A stretch of 64,000 nt of DNA from an uncultured Bacteroidota bacterium (GCA_903834765.1 CAILKE010000040.1:1-64000), one strand, 5' to 3'; counted from the stretch's first letter, positions 53,958 to 64,000 are shown. The notes: generated from the letters alone by a model not told the origin. Translations and numbers: made by a program.

Positions 53958-56900
53958 ATGACTATGTCGAAAAAATACTGGAAAGGTTTGCCTGAATTAA
54001 ATAGCAGCGAAGACTTTTTACAAAATAAAAACAATGAGTTTGCAGAAACTTTGCCAATGGAACAATTTCTATCTGGCGATGATGCTAATTCTAAAGGCAC
54101 AAGCCGTAGAGATTTCTTAAAAGTAATGGGCTTTTCCACAGCTGCAGTTGCATTAGCTGCTTGTGAAACACCCGTTAACCGCTCTATTCCATATGTAGTA
54201 AAACCAGAAGAGGTTACACCTGGTGTAGCTAATTTCTATGCTTCTACATTTTATGATGGACACGATTATGCCTCTGTGTTAGTTAAAACGCGCGAAGGTC
54301 GTCCAATTAAAATTGAAGGAAATGATTTATCAAAAGTAAGTCATGGTGCTACAAGCGCTCGTGTTCAATCTTCTGTATTAAGTTTATATGATGGAGCTCG
54401 TTTAAACGGTCCATTAGCTAAAGGGAATGCAACAACTTGGAAAAATGTAGATGATGCGGTTTCAAATTCATTATCAGTTGGAACAAATGTCATCTTATCT
54501 TCAACAATCATTAGTCCTTCTACAAAGGCTGTTATTGCTGAGTTTATAGGCAAACATCCAAATTCTAAACACGTTACCTATGATGCTATTTCTTATTCCG
54601 CTTTAATTAAAGCAAATAAAAATGTATTCGGAAAAAGTGTAGTTTCTTCATACGATTTTTCAAAAGCAAAAACGATAGTAGGTGTTGCTTGTGATTTCTT
54701 AGGTACATGGATTAATCCAATTGAATTTGCAAATCAATATAGTAAAACTCGTAAAGTAACTCGCGAAAATTTAGAAATGAGTAAGCATTACCATTTCGAA
54801 GCTAACTTATCGTTAACGGGCGCTAATGCTGATGAACGTTATATGGTTAAACCTTCCGAATTTGGAAAAGTTATAGCTTCTCTTTATAACGACGTAGCTT
54901 CTGCTACTGGTAATGCAAAAGTATCTGATGCAAAAGTTTCGAATTCTGATGCAGCTAAAGCCATTGCTAAAGCAGCGAAAGAATTAGTTGAAAATAAAGG
55001 AAAATCGATTGTTGTTTGTGGTTTTAATGATGAAGGTTGCCAAACATTGGTAAACGGAATCAATAAAATGTTAGATAACTATGGAAAAACAGTTGATGTT
55101 GAAATGCATTACAACTTGAAGCAAGGTGATGATAAAGATTTTATCAATTTAGTTGCTGATTTAAATGCTGGTAAAGTTGGGGTGTTGATGACATACAATT
55201 GTAATCCAGTTTATACAGCTCCAGCGGCTTTAAAATTTGAAGCAGCATATAAAAAAGCAGCCGTTAAAGTTTCTTTCTCTCAAGCGCTAGACGAAACTTC
55301 TAAATTAGCTGATTTTGTTTGTCCAGATAATAACTTCTTAGAATCATGGGGTGATGCAAATCCAAAACGTGGGCATTACTCTTTACAACAACCTACTATT
55401 AATCCAATATTTGCAGCTCCTCGTTATGAAGGAACTCGTCAAGTGCAAGACACCTTATTAAAATGGTCGGGAATTAAAACTGATTATTTAACATACTTAC
55501 AAGGATATTGGAATAATCATGTTTTTACTCAACAAGGAAAATATTTAGATTTCGCTTCTTTTTGGGCGCATACCTTACACGATGGTGTTTTAAAAGTATC
55601 TATCGTTAAAGAAGTTCCATTTGTGCCAGCGCAAATAGATTCTACAGGAAAAGTAATTGCTAACGGCATTGCAGCTATTGTTAATGAATTAGCAGACTCT
55701 GCTATTGTTACACCAAACGTAGCCGCAGCGCACGCTCCTATAGTTCAAGCAGAAGTTATTTCAGTTCCAACAGCAGATTATAACAAAGCGGCATCTATGG
55801 CTACTTCAGCTAGAGGTGGCGAATGGGAATTAGTAGTTTACGAAAAAGTTGGTGTGGGTAATGGCACTCAAAGTAATAATCCATGGTTAATGGAATTACC
55901 TGATCCAATATCTAAAGTAACTTGGGATAACTATATTACCATGAATCCTGCAGACGTTGCTTCTTTGAAGTTAAACGAAATGAAGCGTCAAGATAAGATT
56001 GCTTCTATTGCAGAATTAACAGTGAATGGCGTTACAGTTAAATTACCTGTTTATCCTCAACCGGGACAAACTGCTGGAACTATTGGTTTAGCGGTTGGTT
56101 ATGGTCGTACTGCAGAATCTATGAAAGTAGCTTTTGGAGTTGGTCAAAACGCATATCAATTCATTACAGTTGCAAATGATACATTAACTAATGTAAGTTT
56201 AGCCGCATCTGTAAAAGCTACTTCAGAAGAATATGAATTAGCTGCGACTCAAATTCACCACACCATTATGGGACGTGAGGAGCAAATTTTACGAGAAGTT
56301 TCATTAAATGAATATAAAAAATTAGAAAAAGAAGAGTTTAATCCATCAGCGATGCTACCAATGCATGGTGGAGGTAAACAAGCTATTGCGGAAGTTGATT
56401 TATGGGATAGTTTCCCACGCATGAATCACAAATGGGGCTTAACAATTGACATGACTTCTTGTATTGGTTGTGCCGCTTGCGTTGTAGCTTGTACTGTGGA
56501 AAATAACGTTCATGTTGTAGGAAAAGAAGAAGTTGGAAAAACGCGTGAAATGCATTGGTTACGTATCGATCGTTACTATACGTCTGATATGACTAAAGTA
56601 AAAGCACATGAAGCTGGTGTAGGAACAAAACAAATGTATTTAGATATGGAGAACCCATCTTTAAATCCAAAAGTTACTTTCCAACCAATGATGTGTCAAC
56701 ATTGTAATCACGCACCTTGCGAAACAGTTTGTCCAGTATTAGCAACTTCTCATAGCACGGAAGGTTTAAATATGATGACTTATAATCGTTGTATTGGAAC
56801 TCGTTACTGTGCTAATAATTGTCCATTCAAAGTTCGTCGTTTCAACTGGTTTAACTATATTGATAACTCCATGTTTACTGACATCAATCCTGCACAACAA

Positions 56901-57296
56901 GATTTAGGTCGTATGGTATTAAACCCAGATGTAGTTGTTCGTAGCCGTGGTGTTATGGAAAAATGCTCTATGTGTCAACAACGTTTACAAGCAGGTAAAT
57001 TAGTTGCTAAAAAAGCAGGAACTCCAATCGTAGATGGTTCAATAAAAACAGCTTGTCAATCTGCTTGTCCTACAAACGCTATTATGTTTGGAGATGCAAA
57101 TGATGAAAATGCTGAAATCTCTAAATGGAGAAATGATGATAAGAACTATGTATTGTTAGAAGAAGTAGGTATTAAACCAACAGTTTCTTATTTATTAAAA
57201 GTAAGAAATCAGGATGAGCCTATGCTTCATGAAGAACACGCAGCAGCTAAACACGAAGAAAAAGGAGCTGAACATAAAGAAGAACATCATTCATAA
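53958..57296 (+). CDS. actB: Alternative complex III molybdopterin-fold and iron-sulfur subunit ActB
   Basis: The 1112-residue protein starts with MSKKYWKGLPEL (Met3 is an alternative start) and carries an internal Tat signal SRRDFLKVMGFSTAAVALAACE near residues 50-70. Residues ~75-800 have the molybdopterin-oxidoreductase fold, which in ACIII lacks the cofactor. The C-terminal part (~820-1090) is a ferredoxin-type subunit with CIGCAACVVAC, CQHCNHAPCETVC, CIGTRYCANNC and CSMCQQ...CQSACP, ligands for three [4Fe-4S] and one [3Fe-4S] clusters. The long fusion is the usual Bacteroidota form. It ends in a His/Glu-rich tail. TatA in this window could take part in export. Confidence 0.95.
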   Translation: MTMSKKYWKGLPELNSSEDFLQNKNNEFAETLPMEQFLSGDDANSKGTSRRDFLKVMGFSTAAVALAACETPVNRSIPYVVKPEEVTPGVANFYASTFYDGHDYASVLVKTREGRPIKIEGNDLSKVSHGATSARVQSSVLSLYDGARLNGPLAKGNATTWKNVDDAVSNSLSVGTNVILSSTIISPSTKAVIAEFIGKHPNSKHVTYDAISYSALIKANKNVFGKSVVSSYDFSKAKTIVGVACDFLGTWINPIEFANQYSKTRKVTRENLEMSKHYHFEANLSLTGANADERYMVKPSEFGKVIASLYNDVASATGNAKVSDAKVSNSDAAKAIAKAAKELVENKGKSIVVCGFNDEGCQTLVNGINKMLDNYGKTVDVEMHYNLKQGDDKDFINLVADLNAGKVGVLMTYNCNPVYTAPAALKFEAAYKKAAVKVSFSQALDETSKLADFVCPDNNFLESWGDANPKRGHYSLQQPTINPIFAAPRYEGTRQVQDTLLKWSGIKTDYLTYLQGYWNNHVFTQQGKYLDFASFWAHTLHDGVLKVSIVKEVPFVPAQIDSTGKVIANGIAAIVNELADSAIVTPNVAAAHAPIVQAEVISVPTADYNKAASMATSARGGEWELVVYEKVGVGNGTQSNNPWLMELPDPISKVTWDNYITMNPADVASLKLNEMKRQDKIASIAELTVNGVTVKLPVYPQPGQTAGTIGLAVGYGRTAESMKVAFGVGQNAYQFITVANDTLTNVSLAASVKATSEEYELAATQIHHTIMGREEQILREVSLNEYKKLEKEEFNPSAMLPMHGGGKQAIAEVDLWDSFPRMNHKWGLTIDMTSCIGCAACVVACTVENNVHVVGKEEVGKTREMHWLRIDRYYTSDMTKVKAHEAGVGTKQMYLDMENPSLNPKVTFQPMMCQHCNHAPCETVCPVLATSHSTEGLNMMTYNRCIGTRYCANNCPFKVRRFNWFNYIDNSMFTDINPAQQDLGRMVLNPDVVVRSRGVMEKCSMCQQRLQAGKLVAKKAGTPIVDGSIKTACQSACPTNAIMFGDANDENAEISKWRNDDKNYVLLEEVGIKPTVSYLLKVRNQDEPMLHEEHAAAKHEEKGAEHKEEHHS

Positions 57297-57341
57297 TAAG
57301 ATAACTAAAAAATTAATTTATAAATTCTGAATTAAAATAAT

Positions 57342-58727
57342 ATGCACGCAGAATCGAATATAAGAGAACCATTGATATTAGGGCACAAAACGTACCGAAA
57401 TATCTCCGATGATATTATTGCGCCCATTGAAGGTAAAGCAAATAGAACTTGGTATATTTTATTTACCATTTCTGCGTTAGCTTTTATGTGGGGTATAGGC
57501 TGCTTATCTTACACTATTGGTGTGGGTATTGGAGCTTGGGGATCTAACAATGGTGTTGATTGGGCTTGGGATATCACTAACTTCGTTTGGTGGATTGGTA
57601 TTGGTCACGCTGGTACATTAATTTCGGCTGTATTGTTATTGTTCCGTCAAAAATGGCGTATGGCAATTAACAGGTCAGCTGAAGCGATGACTATTTTTGC
57701 TGTATTATGTGCGGCTATTTTTGTAACGTTACACACTGGCCGTCCTTGGTTAGATTATATGTTATTTCCATTACCAAATCAATTTGGTTCTTTATGGCCT
57801 AACTTTAACTCTCCATTATTGTGGGACGTATTTGCGGTATCTACTTATGCTACTGTATCTATTGTTTTCTGGTATATAGGATTAATTCCTGATTTCGCAA
57901 TGATTCGTGATAGGGTGATTAAACCAAAAATGAAAAAAGCATACTCATTATTATCTTTTGGATGGGGCGGAAGTGTCCGTCACTGGTCTCGTTTTGAAGA
58001 AGTATCTTTAGTATTAGCAGGTTTATCTACTCCTTTAGTATTCTCAGTTCACTCGATTGTATCTTTTGACTTTGCTACGTCTGTAGTACCAGGTTGGCAT
58101 ACAACCATTTTCCCTCCATACTTTGTATCAGGTGCGGTATTCTCAGGATTCGCGATGGTATTAACGTTAATGTTAATTGTTCGTAAAGTGTATAAGCTAG
58201 AAGCTTATTTAACCGTGAAACATGTTGAATACATGAACATTGTAATTATTGTTACTGGTTCTATTGTTGGTGTAGCATATTTAACAGAGTTATTTATGGC
58301 TTGGTATTCTGGAGTTGAATGGGAACAATACGCATTTTTAAATAGAGCTACTGGTCCTATGGCTTGGGCATATTGGATCATGATGTCTTGTAACGTATTA
58401 TCACCACAATTCTTTTGGTTTAAGAAATTACGTACAAGTTTAGCCTTTACCTTTGTATTATCTATTGTAATTAATATTGGTATGTGGTTCGAGCGTTTTG
58501 TAATTATTGTGCCGACTTTGTGCCGTACTTATTTACCATCTACTTGGAATACTTACTCACCTAGCTTTATTGATGTTGGTATTTTTGTTGGAACAATTGG
58601 AATGTTCTTTACATTATTTTTATTGTATTCTCGTACATTCCCTGTAATTGCTCAAGCTGAATTAAAATCAATTTTAAAAGCTTCAGGAGAAGAACATAAA
58701 AAGGCAGCTGAACAAGCCCACCACTAG
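57342..58727 (+). CDS. actC: Alternative complex III membrane subunit ActC (NrfD-like)
   Basis: The 461-residue integral membrane protein has about ten helices and belongs to the NrfD/PsrC family. In ACIII, ActC is one of the two quinol-binding membrane subunits next to ActB. Features include NFVWWIGIGHAGTLISAVLLL with a membrane His, and VHSIVSFDFATSVVPGWHTTIFPPYFVSGA, conserved in the family. It lies 45 bases after actB. Confidence 0.95.
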   Translation: MHAESNIREPLILGHKTYRNISDDIIAPIEGKANRTWYILFTISALAFMWGIGCLSYTIGVGIGAWGSNNGVDWAWDITNFVWWIGIGHAGTLISAVLLLFRQKWRMAINRSAEAMTIFAVLCAAIFVTLHTGRPWLDYMLFPLPNQFGSLWPNFNSPLLWDVFAVSTYATVSIVFWYIGLIPDFAMIRDRVIKPKMKKAYSLLSFGWGGSVRHWSRFEEVSLVLAGLSTPLVFSVHSIVSFDFATSVVPGWHTTIFPPYFVSGAVFSGFAMVLTLMLIVRKVYKLEAYLTVKHVEYMNIVIIVTGSIVGVAYLTELFMAWYSGVEWEQYAFLNRATGPMAWAYWIMMSCNVLSPQFFWFKKLRTSLAFTFVLSIVINIGMWFERFVIIVPTLCRTYLPSTWNTYSPSFIDVGIFVGTIGMFFTLFLLYSRTFPVIAQAELKSILKASGEEHKKAAEQAHH

Positions 58728-58771
58728 TAAATAAGTAGATTATAAAATTAGATATTAGAATAAAAAATAAT

Positions 58772-59320
58772 ATGGCAACTAAACAAATTATACACGGCAT
58801 TTTTGGAGATGAGGTTCCTTTATCGGAAGCTTGTAAAAAATTGCGCGCATCAGGTATTCGCATTGCTGATGTATTTACACCATTCCCTGTTCATGGTATT
58901 GATCCTATAGTAGGTTTACCACGCACTCGTATTGCAATTTGTGCATTCATTTATGGTATTACAGGATTAGCGTTAGCTACATTGATGATGTGGTATATGA
59001 TGATTCATGATTGGCCAAATGATATTGGTGGTAAACCAAACTGGTCGTATTACTTTAATATTCCAGCCTTTATTCCAATTTCGTTTGAAGCAACTGTTTT
59101 TTGTGCGGCTCATGGCATGTCGTTAACGTATTTATTGCGTTGTATGTTAGTACCAGGAGCTCATCCTAAAAACCCAGATCCTCGCACAACTGACGATAAG
59201 TTCATGATTTATTTAGAATTAAATGATGAGCAATCTAAAAAAGCAGATGAAATTTTACGTTCTACTGGAGCAGAAGAAGTAAATTACAAAGGCACCATTA
59301 CAATTGAACCAAAATATTAA
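58772..59320 (+). CDS. actD: Alternative complex III subunit ActD (DUF3341)
   Basis: The 182-residue product has a soluble N-terminal region (IFGDEVPLSEACKKLRASGIRIADVFTPFPVHGID) and two membrane helices (~55-75 and ~100-125) typical of DUF3341. ActD packs against ActC and ActF in the complex. It starts 44 bases after actC and is followed by actE after 20 bases. Confidence 0.94.
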   Translation: MATKQIIHGIFGDEVPLSEACKKLRASGIRIADVFTPFPVHGIDPIVGLPRTRIAICAFIYGITGLALATLMMWYMMIHDWPNDIGGKPNWSYYFNIPAFIPISFEATVFCAAHGMSLTYLLRCMLVPGAHPKNPDPRTTDDKFMIYLELNDEQSKKADEILRSTGAEEVNYKGTITIEPKY

Positions 59321-59340
59321 TTAGACAAACACCATTCGAT

Positions 59341-59988
59341 ATGATATTTACATTTAAAAATCTTAAACTAGTAGCTTGCGGTTCCTTTGCGGCACTATTA
59401 GTTGCAGGTTTTACTTCATGCGGCAAAAAAGACGTTAATAGCCCTGGCTTTGAATTTATGCCAGACATGTATCGTTCACCTTCTGTAGAATACTACGGAA
59501 CTCATGTTATCAATGGCGACACTTTATATAACGCTATGTTACCTGTTAAAGGAACTATTGCAAGAGGTTATATGCCTTATGTTTATCCTAACACGGTTGA
59601 TGGTTATGAGCAAGCTGGTTTATATTTAAAAAATCCAATTGTATACTCTGAAGGAGTATTAAAAGAAGGAGAAGTTTTATTTGGTAAATTCTGTGTTCAC
59701 TGTCATGGCGCAACTGGAGCAGGTGATGGAAAAGTTGGTTTAAAATTACCTGGGCCACCGCCAGCATACAACGGACCTTTGAAAAATTTACCCGAAGGCA
59801 AGATCTTTCATACGATTACTTATGGTAAAAATTCAATGGGTTCTCACGCTAGTCAATTAACTCAAGAAGAGCGTTGGAAATTAGTGTATTATGTACAAAA
59901 ATTACAAGGACCAAAAACAGTTGCGACAGATAGTACTGCAAAAATTGCAGCAACAACCATGACCGTAGCGACTGTAAAAAATAAATAA
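59341..59988 (+). CDS. actE: Alternative complex III monoheme cytochrome c lipoprotein ActE
   Basis: The 215-residue product has a lipoprotein signal ending TSC (Cys27) and one heme c motif CVHCH at residues 118-122. Its axial Met lies in the NSMGSHA region. ActE is the periplasmic monoheme subunit that hands electrons onward to the oxidase or a soluble carrier. It lies within the act run. Confidence 0.93.
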   Translation: MIFTFKNLKLVACGSFAALLVAGFTSCGKKDVNSPGFEFMPDMYRSPSVEYYGTHVINGDTLYNAMLPVKGTIARGYMPYVYPNTVDGYEQAGLYLKNPIVYSEGVLKEGEVLFGKFCVHCHGATGAGDGKVGLKLPGPPPAYNGPLKNLPEGKIFHTITYGKNSMGSHASQLTQEERWKLVYYVQKLQGPKTVATDSTAKIAATTMTVATVKNK

Positions 59989-60026
59989 CTAAAAACGAAT
60001 TTTTTAATACGACTGATTTTTTTAAT

Positions 60027-61262
60027 ATGAACACTGATAAATTAAATTTCGTAGTACCCGCAAAAGCTAAAATGACATCATTTGTTTTGATGGGACTTGG
60101 CTTAATATCGATTATTTGTATGTTTATCTTTGATGTTGCTCCCGAAGGAGATCATCATTATCAACATACAAGAGCATGGGCAAATATTTTTGCTGGTTCT
60201 TTCTTTTTTATGGCTATCGCGTTAGGAGCTGCTTTCTTTTTAGGTTTGCAGTATGCTGCTGAATCAGGCTGGTCAACATCTGTTAAACGTATTATTGAAG
60301 CGGTTACTTGGTATTTACCTTGGGGCTTATCGTTTTTGATGTTAATATTTATTTTAGGTCAGTTACACATGCATAGTATTTATCCTTGGATGACTGAAGG
60401 CATAGCTGATACTGCTTCTCCAAACTATGATGCTGTTATTGCTGGTAAAATAGGATATTTTGGAGCATTTTGGTGGATTCGTACTATTTTATATATGGTT
60501 GCTTGGGTTTTCTTTACTTGGAAATTACGTAAAAACTCGTTAGATGCAGATTCTTTAGGACATGAAGAAGCAAAAGGATTTCACTGGAAGAATGTAAAAT
60601 TATCAGCTTGGTTTATGGTAGTTTTTGCGGTATCTTCTTCTACTTCTGCATGGGATTGGTTAATGAGTATTGATACTCACTGGTTCTCAACAATGATGGG
60701 CTGGTATGTATTCTCGGGTATGTGGGTTAGTGCATTGATTACAATTACTATACTAGTTGTTTGGTTAAAAAAATTAGGTTATTTAGAATTTGTTACTGAA
60801 AGTACAGTTCATGATTTAGGTAAATGGATGTTTGCTATTTCTTTCCTTTGGACATACTTATACTTCTCTCAATTCATGTTAATTTGGTATGCTGATATTC
60901 CAGAAGAGGTAACGTATTTCCATACACGTTGGGAATCATATAAAGCATTAATGTGGACAGTATTATTTGTAAACTTCGCTTTTCCAATGATTATGTTAAT
61001 GAGTCGTGATTCAAAACGTAACTTCTTCTTTTTAATATTTGTTGGTACAATTATTTTTGTGGGACATTATTTAGATATGATTATGATTGTAATGCCTGGA
61101 ACTGTTGGTCACAACTGGACAGGTTTAAGCTGGATGGAATTAGGAAATTTCTTATTCTTTTTAGGATTATTTATTTATGTGGTTTTACATAACTTATCAA
61201 AACGTCCATTAAGGGTTAAAAATCACCCTTTCATTGACGAAAGTATCCACCACTCTTACTAA
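60027..61262 (+). CDS. actF: Alternative complex III membrane subunit ActF
   Basis: The 411-residue integral membrane protein is an ActC-like subunit with about ten helices. Conserved segments are WYLPWGLSFLMLIFILGQLHMHSIYPWM, SSSTSAWDWLMSIDTHWFSTMMGWY, and WYADIPEEVTYFHTRW. In ACIII structures ActF lacks the quinol site but forms part of a proposed proton path. It is followed by coxB after 43 bases. Confidence 0.94.
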   Translation: MNTDKLNFVVPAKAKMTSFVLMGLGLISIICMFIFDVAPEGDHHYQHTRAWANIFAGSFFFMAIALGAAFFLGLQYAAESGWSTSVKRIIEAVTWYLPWGLSFLMLIFILGQLHMHSIYPWMTEGIADTASPNYDAVIAGKIGYFGAFWWIRTILYMVAWVFFTWKLRKNSLDADSLGHEEAKGFHWKNVKLSAWFMVVFAVSSSTSAWDWLMSIDTHWFSTMMGWYVFSGMWVSALITITILVVWLKKLGYLEFVTESTVHDLGKWMFAISFLWTYLYFSQFMLIWYADIPEEVTYFHTRWESYKALMWTVLFVNFAFPMIMLMSRDSKRNFFFLIFVGTIIFVGHYLDMIMIVMPGTVGHNWTGLSWMELGNFLFFLGLFIYVVLHNLSKRPLRVKNHPFIDESIHHSY

Positions 61263-61305
61263 TATAATTAAAAAGAAAAACATTAACTTAATAGAACTAT
61301 AGAAT

Positions 61306-62337
61306 ATGAAATTATTAATTTTCTTCGGACTTGTACTTTTGATCATTGCTGTGCATCAATTGATGCGTGTTATTGAGCTGTCAAGAGAGTTTAAAAAAAC
61401 TAAAGAGTGGCAAGTGTCTGATAGCGACAACGCATTTAACGGAAAGTTAATGCTTATTATCGGAGTTTTGTTTTTCGGACTTTTATTATGGCAAATTGAT
61501 CGTTGGCAAGATAATTCTTTGCCATCAGCGGCATCAGTGCATGGTTTAAAAATAGATTCCTTATGGAACATCAATATGTGGATAATTACAATCGCATCGA
61601 TACTTACAAATGGTGCGCTTTTTTATTTTGCTTATAAATACTCTGGTAAAAAAGGAAATAAAGCAAGTTTTTTGGCACATGATAATCGTTTAGAAATGGT
61701 TTGGACAATAGTTCCTGCAGTAGTTTTAGCAGGTATTATTATTTATGGATTAAAATATTGGAATGAAATTACAGATAGGTCATCAGATCCTAATAAAATT
61801 ACCATTGAGTTATATGCAAAACAATTTGATTGGACAGCTCGCTATGCTGGAAAAGATAAAGTATTAGGACAAACAGATTACCGCCAAATTAGTGGTTCAA
61901 ATGATGTAGGTTTGGATACATTAGATGCAGCAGGTAATGATGACGTTGTTATCAAGAATGAATTTCATATACCTGTAAATAGAGAGATTGAATTTAAAAT
62001 GCGTTCTCGTGATGTGATTCACTCGGCATATATGCCTCATTTTAGAGCGCAAATGAATTGTGTGCCAGGTATGGTTACAGAATTTAGATTTACGCCAAAT
62101 AAAACTACGGCTGAGATGCGCAAAGATCCATACGTTATTCAATTAATGGCTGGAATTAACCAAGCTCGTCAATTAGAAAATAAAGAACCTGTAGAGTTTG
62201 ATTACACATTGCTATGTAATAAAATTTGTGGCTCCTCTCATTTTAACATGCAAATGACAATTATTGTTGATACAGAAAAAGATTATAACGATTGGATCGC
62301 AAAACAAAAAGTTGTTAAAACATTAGCAGCTAATTAA
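61306..62337 (+). CDS. coxB: Cytochrome c oxidase subunit II
   Basis: The 343-residue protein has two N-terminal membrane helices and a periplasmic cupredoxin domain with the CuA ligands H (VIHSAYMPHF region) and CNKICGSSHFNM (C304, C308, H312, M315). A CuA site means electrons come from cytochrome c or ActE. No cytochrome c domain is fused at the C-terminus. It sits between actF and coxA. Confidence 0.95.
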   Translation: MKLLIFFGLVLLIIAVHQLMRVIELSREFKKTKEWQVSDSDNAFNGKLMLIIGVLFFGLLLWQIDRWQDNSLPSAASVHGLKIDSLWNINMWIITIASILTNGALFYFAYKYSGKKGNKASFLAHDNRLEMVWTIVPAVVLAGIIIYGLKYWNEITDRSSDPNKITIELYAKQFDWTARYAGKDKVLGQTDYRQISGSNDVGLDTLDAAGNDDVVIKNEFHIPVNREIEFKMRSRDVIHSAYMPHFRAQMNCVPGMVTEFRFTPNKTTAEMRKDPYVIQLMAGINQARQLENKEPVEFDYTLLCNKICGSSHFNMQMTIIVDTEKDYNDWIAKQKVVKTLAAN

Positions 62338-62388
62338 TAATAAGATTTTATAAAAAACATTGTTGGACTTAAATTAAAGCAATAAAAA

Positions 62389-64000
62389 ATGGCAAACGCA
62401 CATTCAGAAAATATTACAGAACATGCAGGACATCACGATCACGTTCATGATCATGAAGAGCATCACGAAAGTTTAGTGAGTAAATACGTATTTAGTCAGG
62501 ATCACAAAATGATTTCTCGTCAGTTTTTAATAACTGCTGTTATTATGGCTGTTATTGCAATGACGATGTCTATCATCTTCCGTATGCAATTGGCTTGGCC
62601 AGGAGAAAAATTTGGATTTATTAATGCGATGTTAGGTGATAAATGGGGTAAGGATGGTATTCTTGATCCAAACATGTATTTAGGCTTAGTGACGATACAT
62701 GGTACCATCATGGTATTCTTTGTGTTGACTGGTGGTTTAAGTGGAACGTTTGCTAACTTATTAATCCCTTACCAAGTTGGAGCGCGTGATATGGCTTCTG
62801 GTTTTTTAAATATGTTATCATATTGGTTCTTCTTTTTATCAAGTGTAATTATGTTGTCATCTTTATTTATTGATGATGGTCCTGCATCTGGTGGTTGGAC
62901 AATCTACCCTCCTTTATCTGCTTTACCTGAAGCAATGTCTGGATCTAAATTGGGTATGACATTATGGTTAATTTCTATGACGTTATTCGTTGTGTCTTCA
63001 TTATTAGGTGGTATTAATTACATCGTTACTATTTTAAATTTACGTACTAAAGGCATGAAAATGACTCGTATGCCACTTACTATGTGGGCGATATTAATTA
63101 CTGCTATTTTAGGTGTATTATCTTTTCCAGTTTTAGTTTCTTGTGTTGTATTATTAATTTGCGATAGAAGCTTAGGAACAAGTTTCTACTTATCTGATAT
63201 ATACATTGGAGGTCGTCCTTTAGATAACGTTGGTGGTAGTCCAGTTTTATTTGAACACTTATTCTGGTTCTTAGGTCACCCTGAGGTTTACATTGTATTA
63301 TTACCTGCATTAGGTATTTCTTCCGAAGTAATTTCTACTAACTCACGTAAACCAATTTTTGGATACCGTGCAATGATCGGCTCTATGTTAGCTATTGGTT
63401 TCTTATCTTTTATCGTGTGGGGTCACCACATGTTCTTAACAGGTATGAATCCATTCTTAGGATCTGTGTTCGTATTTACAACCTTATTAATTGCAATACC
63501 ATCTGCAGTAAAAGCATTTAACTACATTACTACTTTATGGAAAGGAAATATCCAATATACACCAGCTATGTTGTTCTCTATTGGTTTAGTTTCTTCTTTC
63601 GTAACAGGTGGTGTAACAGGCATTATCTTAGCTGATTCTACGTTAGATATTAACGTGCATGATACGTATTTTGTGGTAGCTCACTTCCATATTGTAATGG
63701 GATTATCTGCTATCTTTGGCATGTTTGCTGGTGTTTATCACTGGTTCCCCAAATTATTCTTGCGTATGATGAGCAAGAAATTAGGATACTTACATTTTTG
63801 GTTAACCTTTGTTTGTGCTTATGGCGTATTCTTCCCAATGCACTTCTTAGGATTAGCAGGAGTACCTCGTCGTTATTATACAAATTCAAACTTCCCGATG
63901 TTTGATAATTTAGTAGACATCAACGAAATTGTAACGGTGTTTGCTATATTAGGAGCTTTAGCTCAGGTGATATTCTTATTTAACTTCTTCTACAGTATTT
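62389..64000 (+). CDS. coxA: Cytochrome c oxidase subunit I, 3' end outside the window
   Basis: The frame opens at ATG 62389 and runs past the window end, with 537 residues visible. An N-terminal His-rich tail (residues ~4-30) precedes the heme-copper oxidase core. Ligands and landmarks are the low-spin heme His in TIHGTIMVFF (~103), CuB/Tyr motif GHPEVYIVLLP (~296), the HH pair in WGHHMF (~345), and HFHIVMG (~431). The HPEVY tyrosine marks an A-type oxidase. With coxB and the act genes it makes the terminal part of the aerobic respiratory chain. Confidence 0.97.
   Translation, partial: MANAHSENITEHAGHHDHVHDHEEHHESLVSKYVFSQDHKMISRQFLITAVIMAVIAMTMSIIFRMQLAWPGEKFGFINAMLGDKWGKDGILDPNMYLGLVTIHGTIMVFFVLTGGLSGTFANLLIPYQVGARDMASGFLNMLSYWFFFLSSVIMLSSLFIDDGPASGGWTIYPPLSALPEAMSGSKLGMTLWLISMTLFVVSSLLGGINYIVTILNLRTKGMKMTRMPLTMWAILITAILGVLSFPVLVSCVVLLICDRSLGTSFYLSDIYIGGRPLDNVGGSPVLFEHLFWFLGHPEVYIVLLPALGISSEVISTNSRKPIFGYRAMIGSMLAIGFLSFIVWGHHMFLTGMNPFLGSVFVFTTLLIAIPSAVKAFNYITTLWKGNIQYTPAMLFSIGLVSSFVTGGVTGIILADSTLDINVHDTYFVVAHFHIVMGLSAIFGMFAGVYHWFPKLFLRMMSKKLGYLHFWLTFVCAYGVFFPMHFLGLAGVPRRYYTNSNFPMFDNLVDINEIVTVFAILGALAQVIFLFNFFYSI

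Noticed and set aside
52636-64000. The eight-gene multiheme/iron-sulfur cluster as a novel electron-transfer system
   Set aside because: Order and motifs match the known alternative complex III (actABCDEF) with coxBA.

Overview
The window is chromosomal DNA of a member of the phylum Bacteroidota. The base composition is AT-rich. Three large secreted proteins end in type IX secretion (T9SS, PorSS) C-terminal sorting domains. Several genes carry the Bacteroidota -7 promoter box TAnnTTTG instead of a sigma70 -10/-35 pair, and start codons lack clear Shine-Dalgarno sequences. The respiratory cluster is alternative complex III plus a caa3/aa3-type oxidase in the usual Bacteroidota order. I cannot name a genus from the sequence alone.

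Layout. 1-4.2 kb: 3' part of a giant repetitive T9SS surface protein. 4.3-8 kb: a small CxxC membrane protein, then a leftward set (accA, efp, an outer-membrane-type protein, lipA). 8.1-12.2 kb: pfkA, a GT39-like membrane glycosyltransferase, a TPR protein. 12.3-14 kb: leftward secreted protein and methylmalonyl-CoA epimerase. 14-17 kb: tatA, gatA, mrp. 17-19.5 kb: a LytTR two-component pair. 19.6-23.2 kb: a T9SS beta-propeller protein and an unknown secreted protein, ending at a degenerate copy of the mrp 3' end. 23.4-29.4 kb: FecA-like TonB receptor, a frameshifted small gene, a SOUL-family gene with an in-frame stop, palindromic repeats, and a solitary restriction-modification enzyme. 29.6-41.3 kb: ordinary housekeeping genes (aspartate kinase, corA, an ECF sigma factor with an outer-membrane protein, lysS, yidC, xth, a peptide-binding lipoprotein, gmk). 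41.5-45 kb: a T9SS metzincin-like protease. 45.3-49.1 kb: tRNA-Val followed by a low-coding stretch with OmpA-family remnants and one PhoD phosphatase. 49.1-52.3 kb: TIGR01777 epimerase, a DUF420 protein, rpoN. 52.6-64 kb: actABCDEF-coxBA, with coxA running off the window end.

How it fits together. The actA-F products oxidise menaquinol and pass electrons to the cytochrome c oxidase encoded by coxBA; the DUF420 protein upstream may help mature that oxidase. YidC, TatA and the T9SS cargo proteins are parts of protein export, though the T9SS machine itself is not in the window.

I did not find a convincing new multi-gene system. The most unusual material is small-scale: a partial, internally deleted duplicate of mrp fused to the end of an unknown gene; premature or in-frame stops in a SOUL gene and an OmpA-family gene; a frameshifted small gene; a second OmpA remnant; EF-P with Asn in place of the usual modified Lys/Arg; several palindromic repeat families; paired hairpins upstream of the restriction-modification gene; an operator-like cluster before an ECF sigma gene; and promoters whose -7 box nearly touches the start codon.
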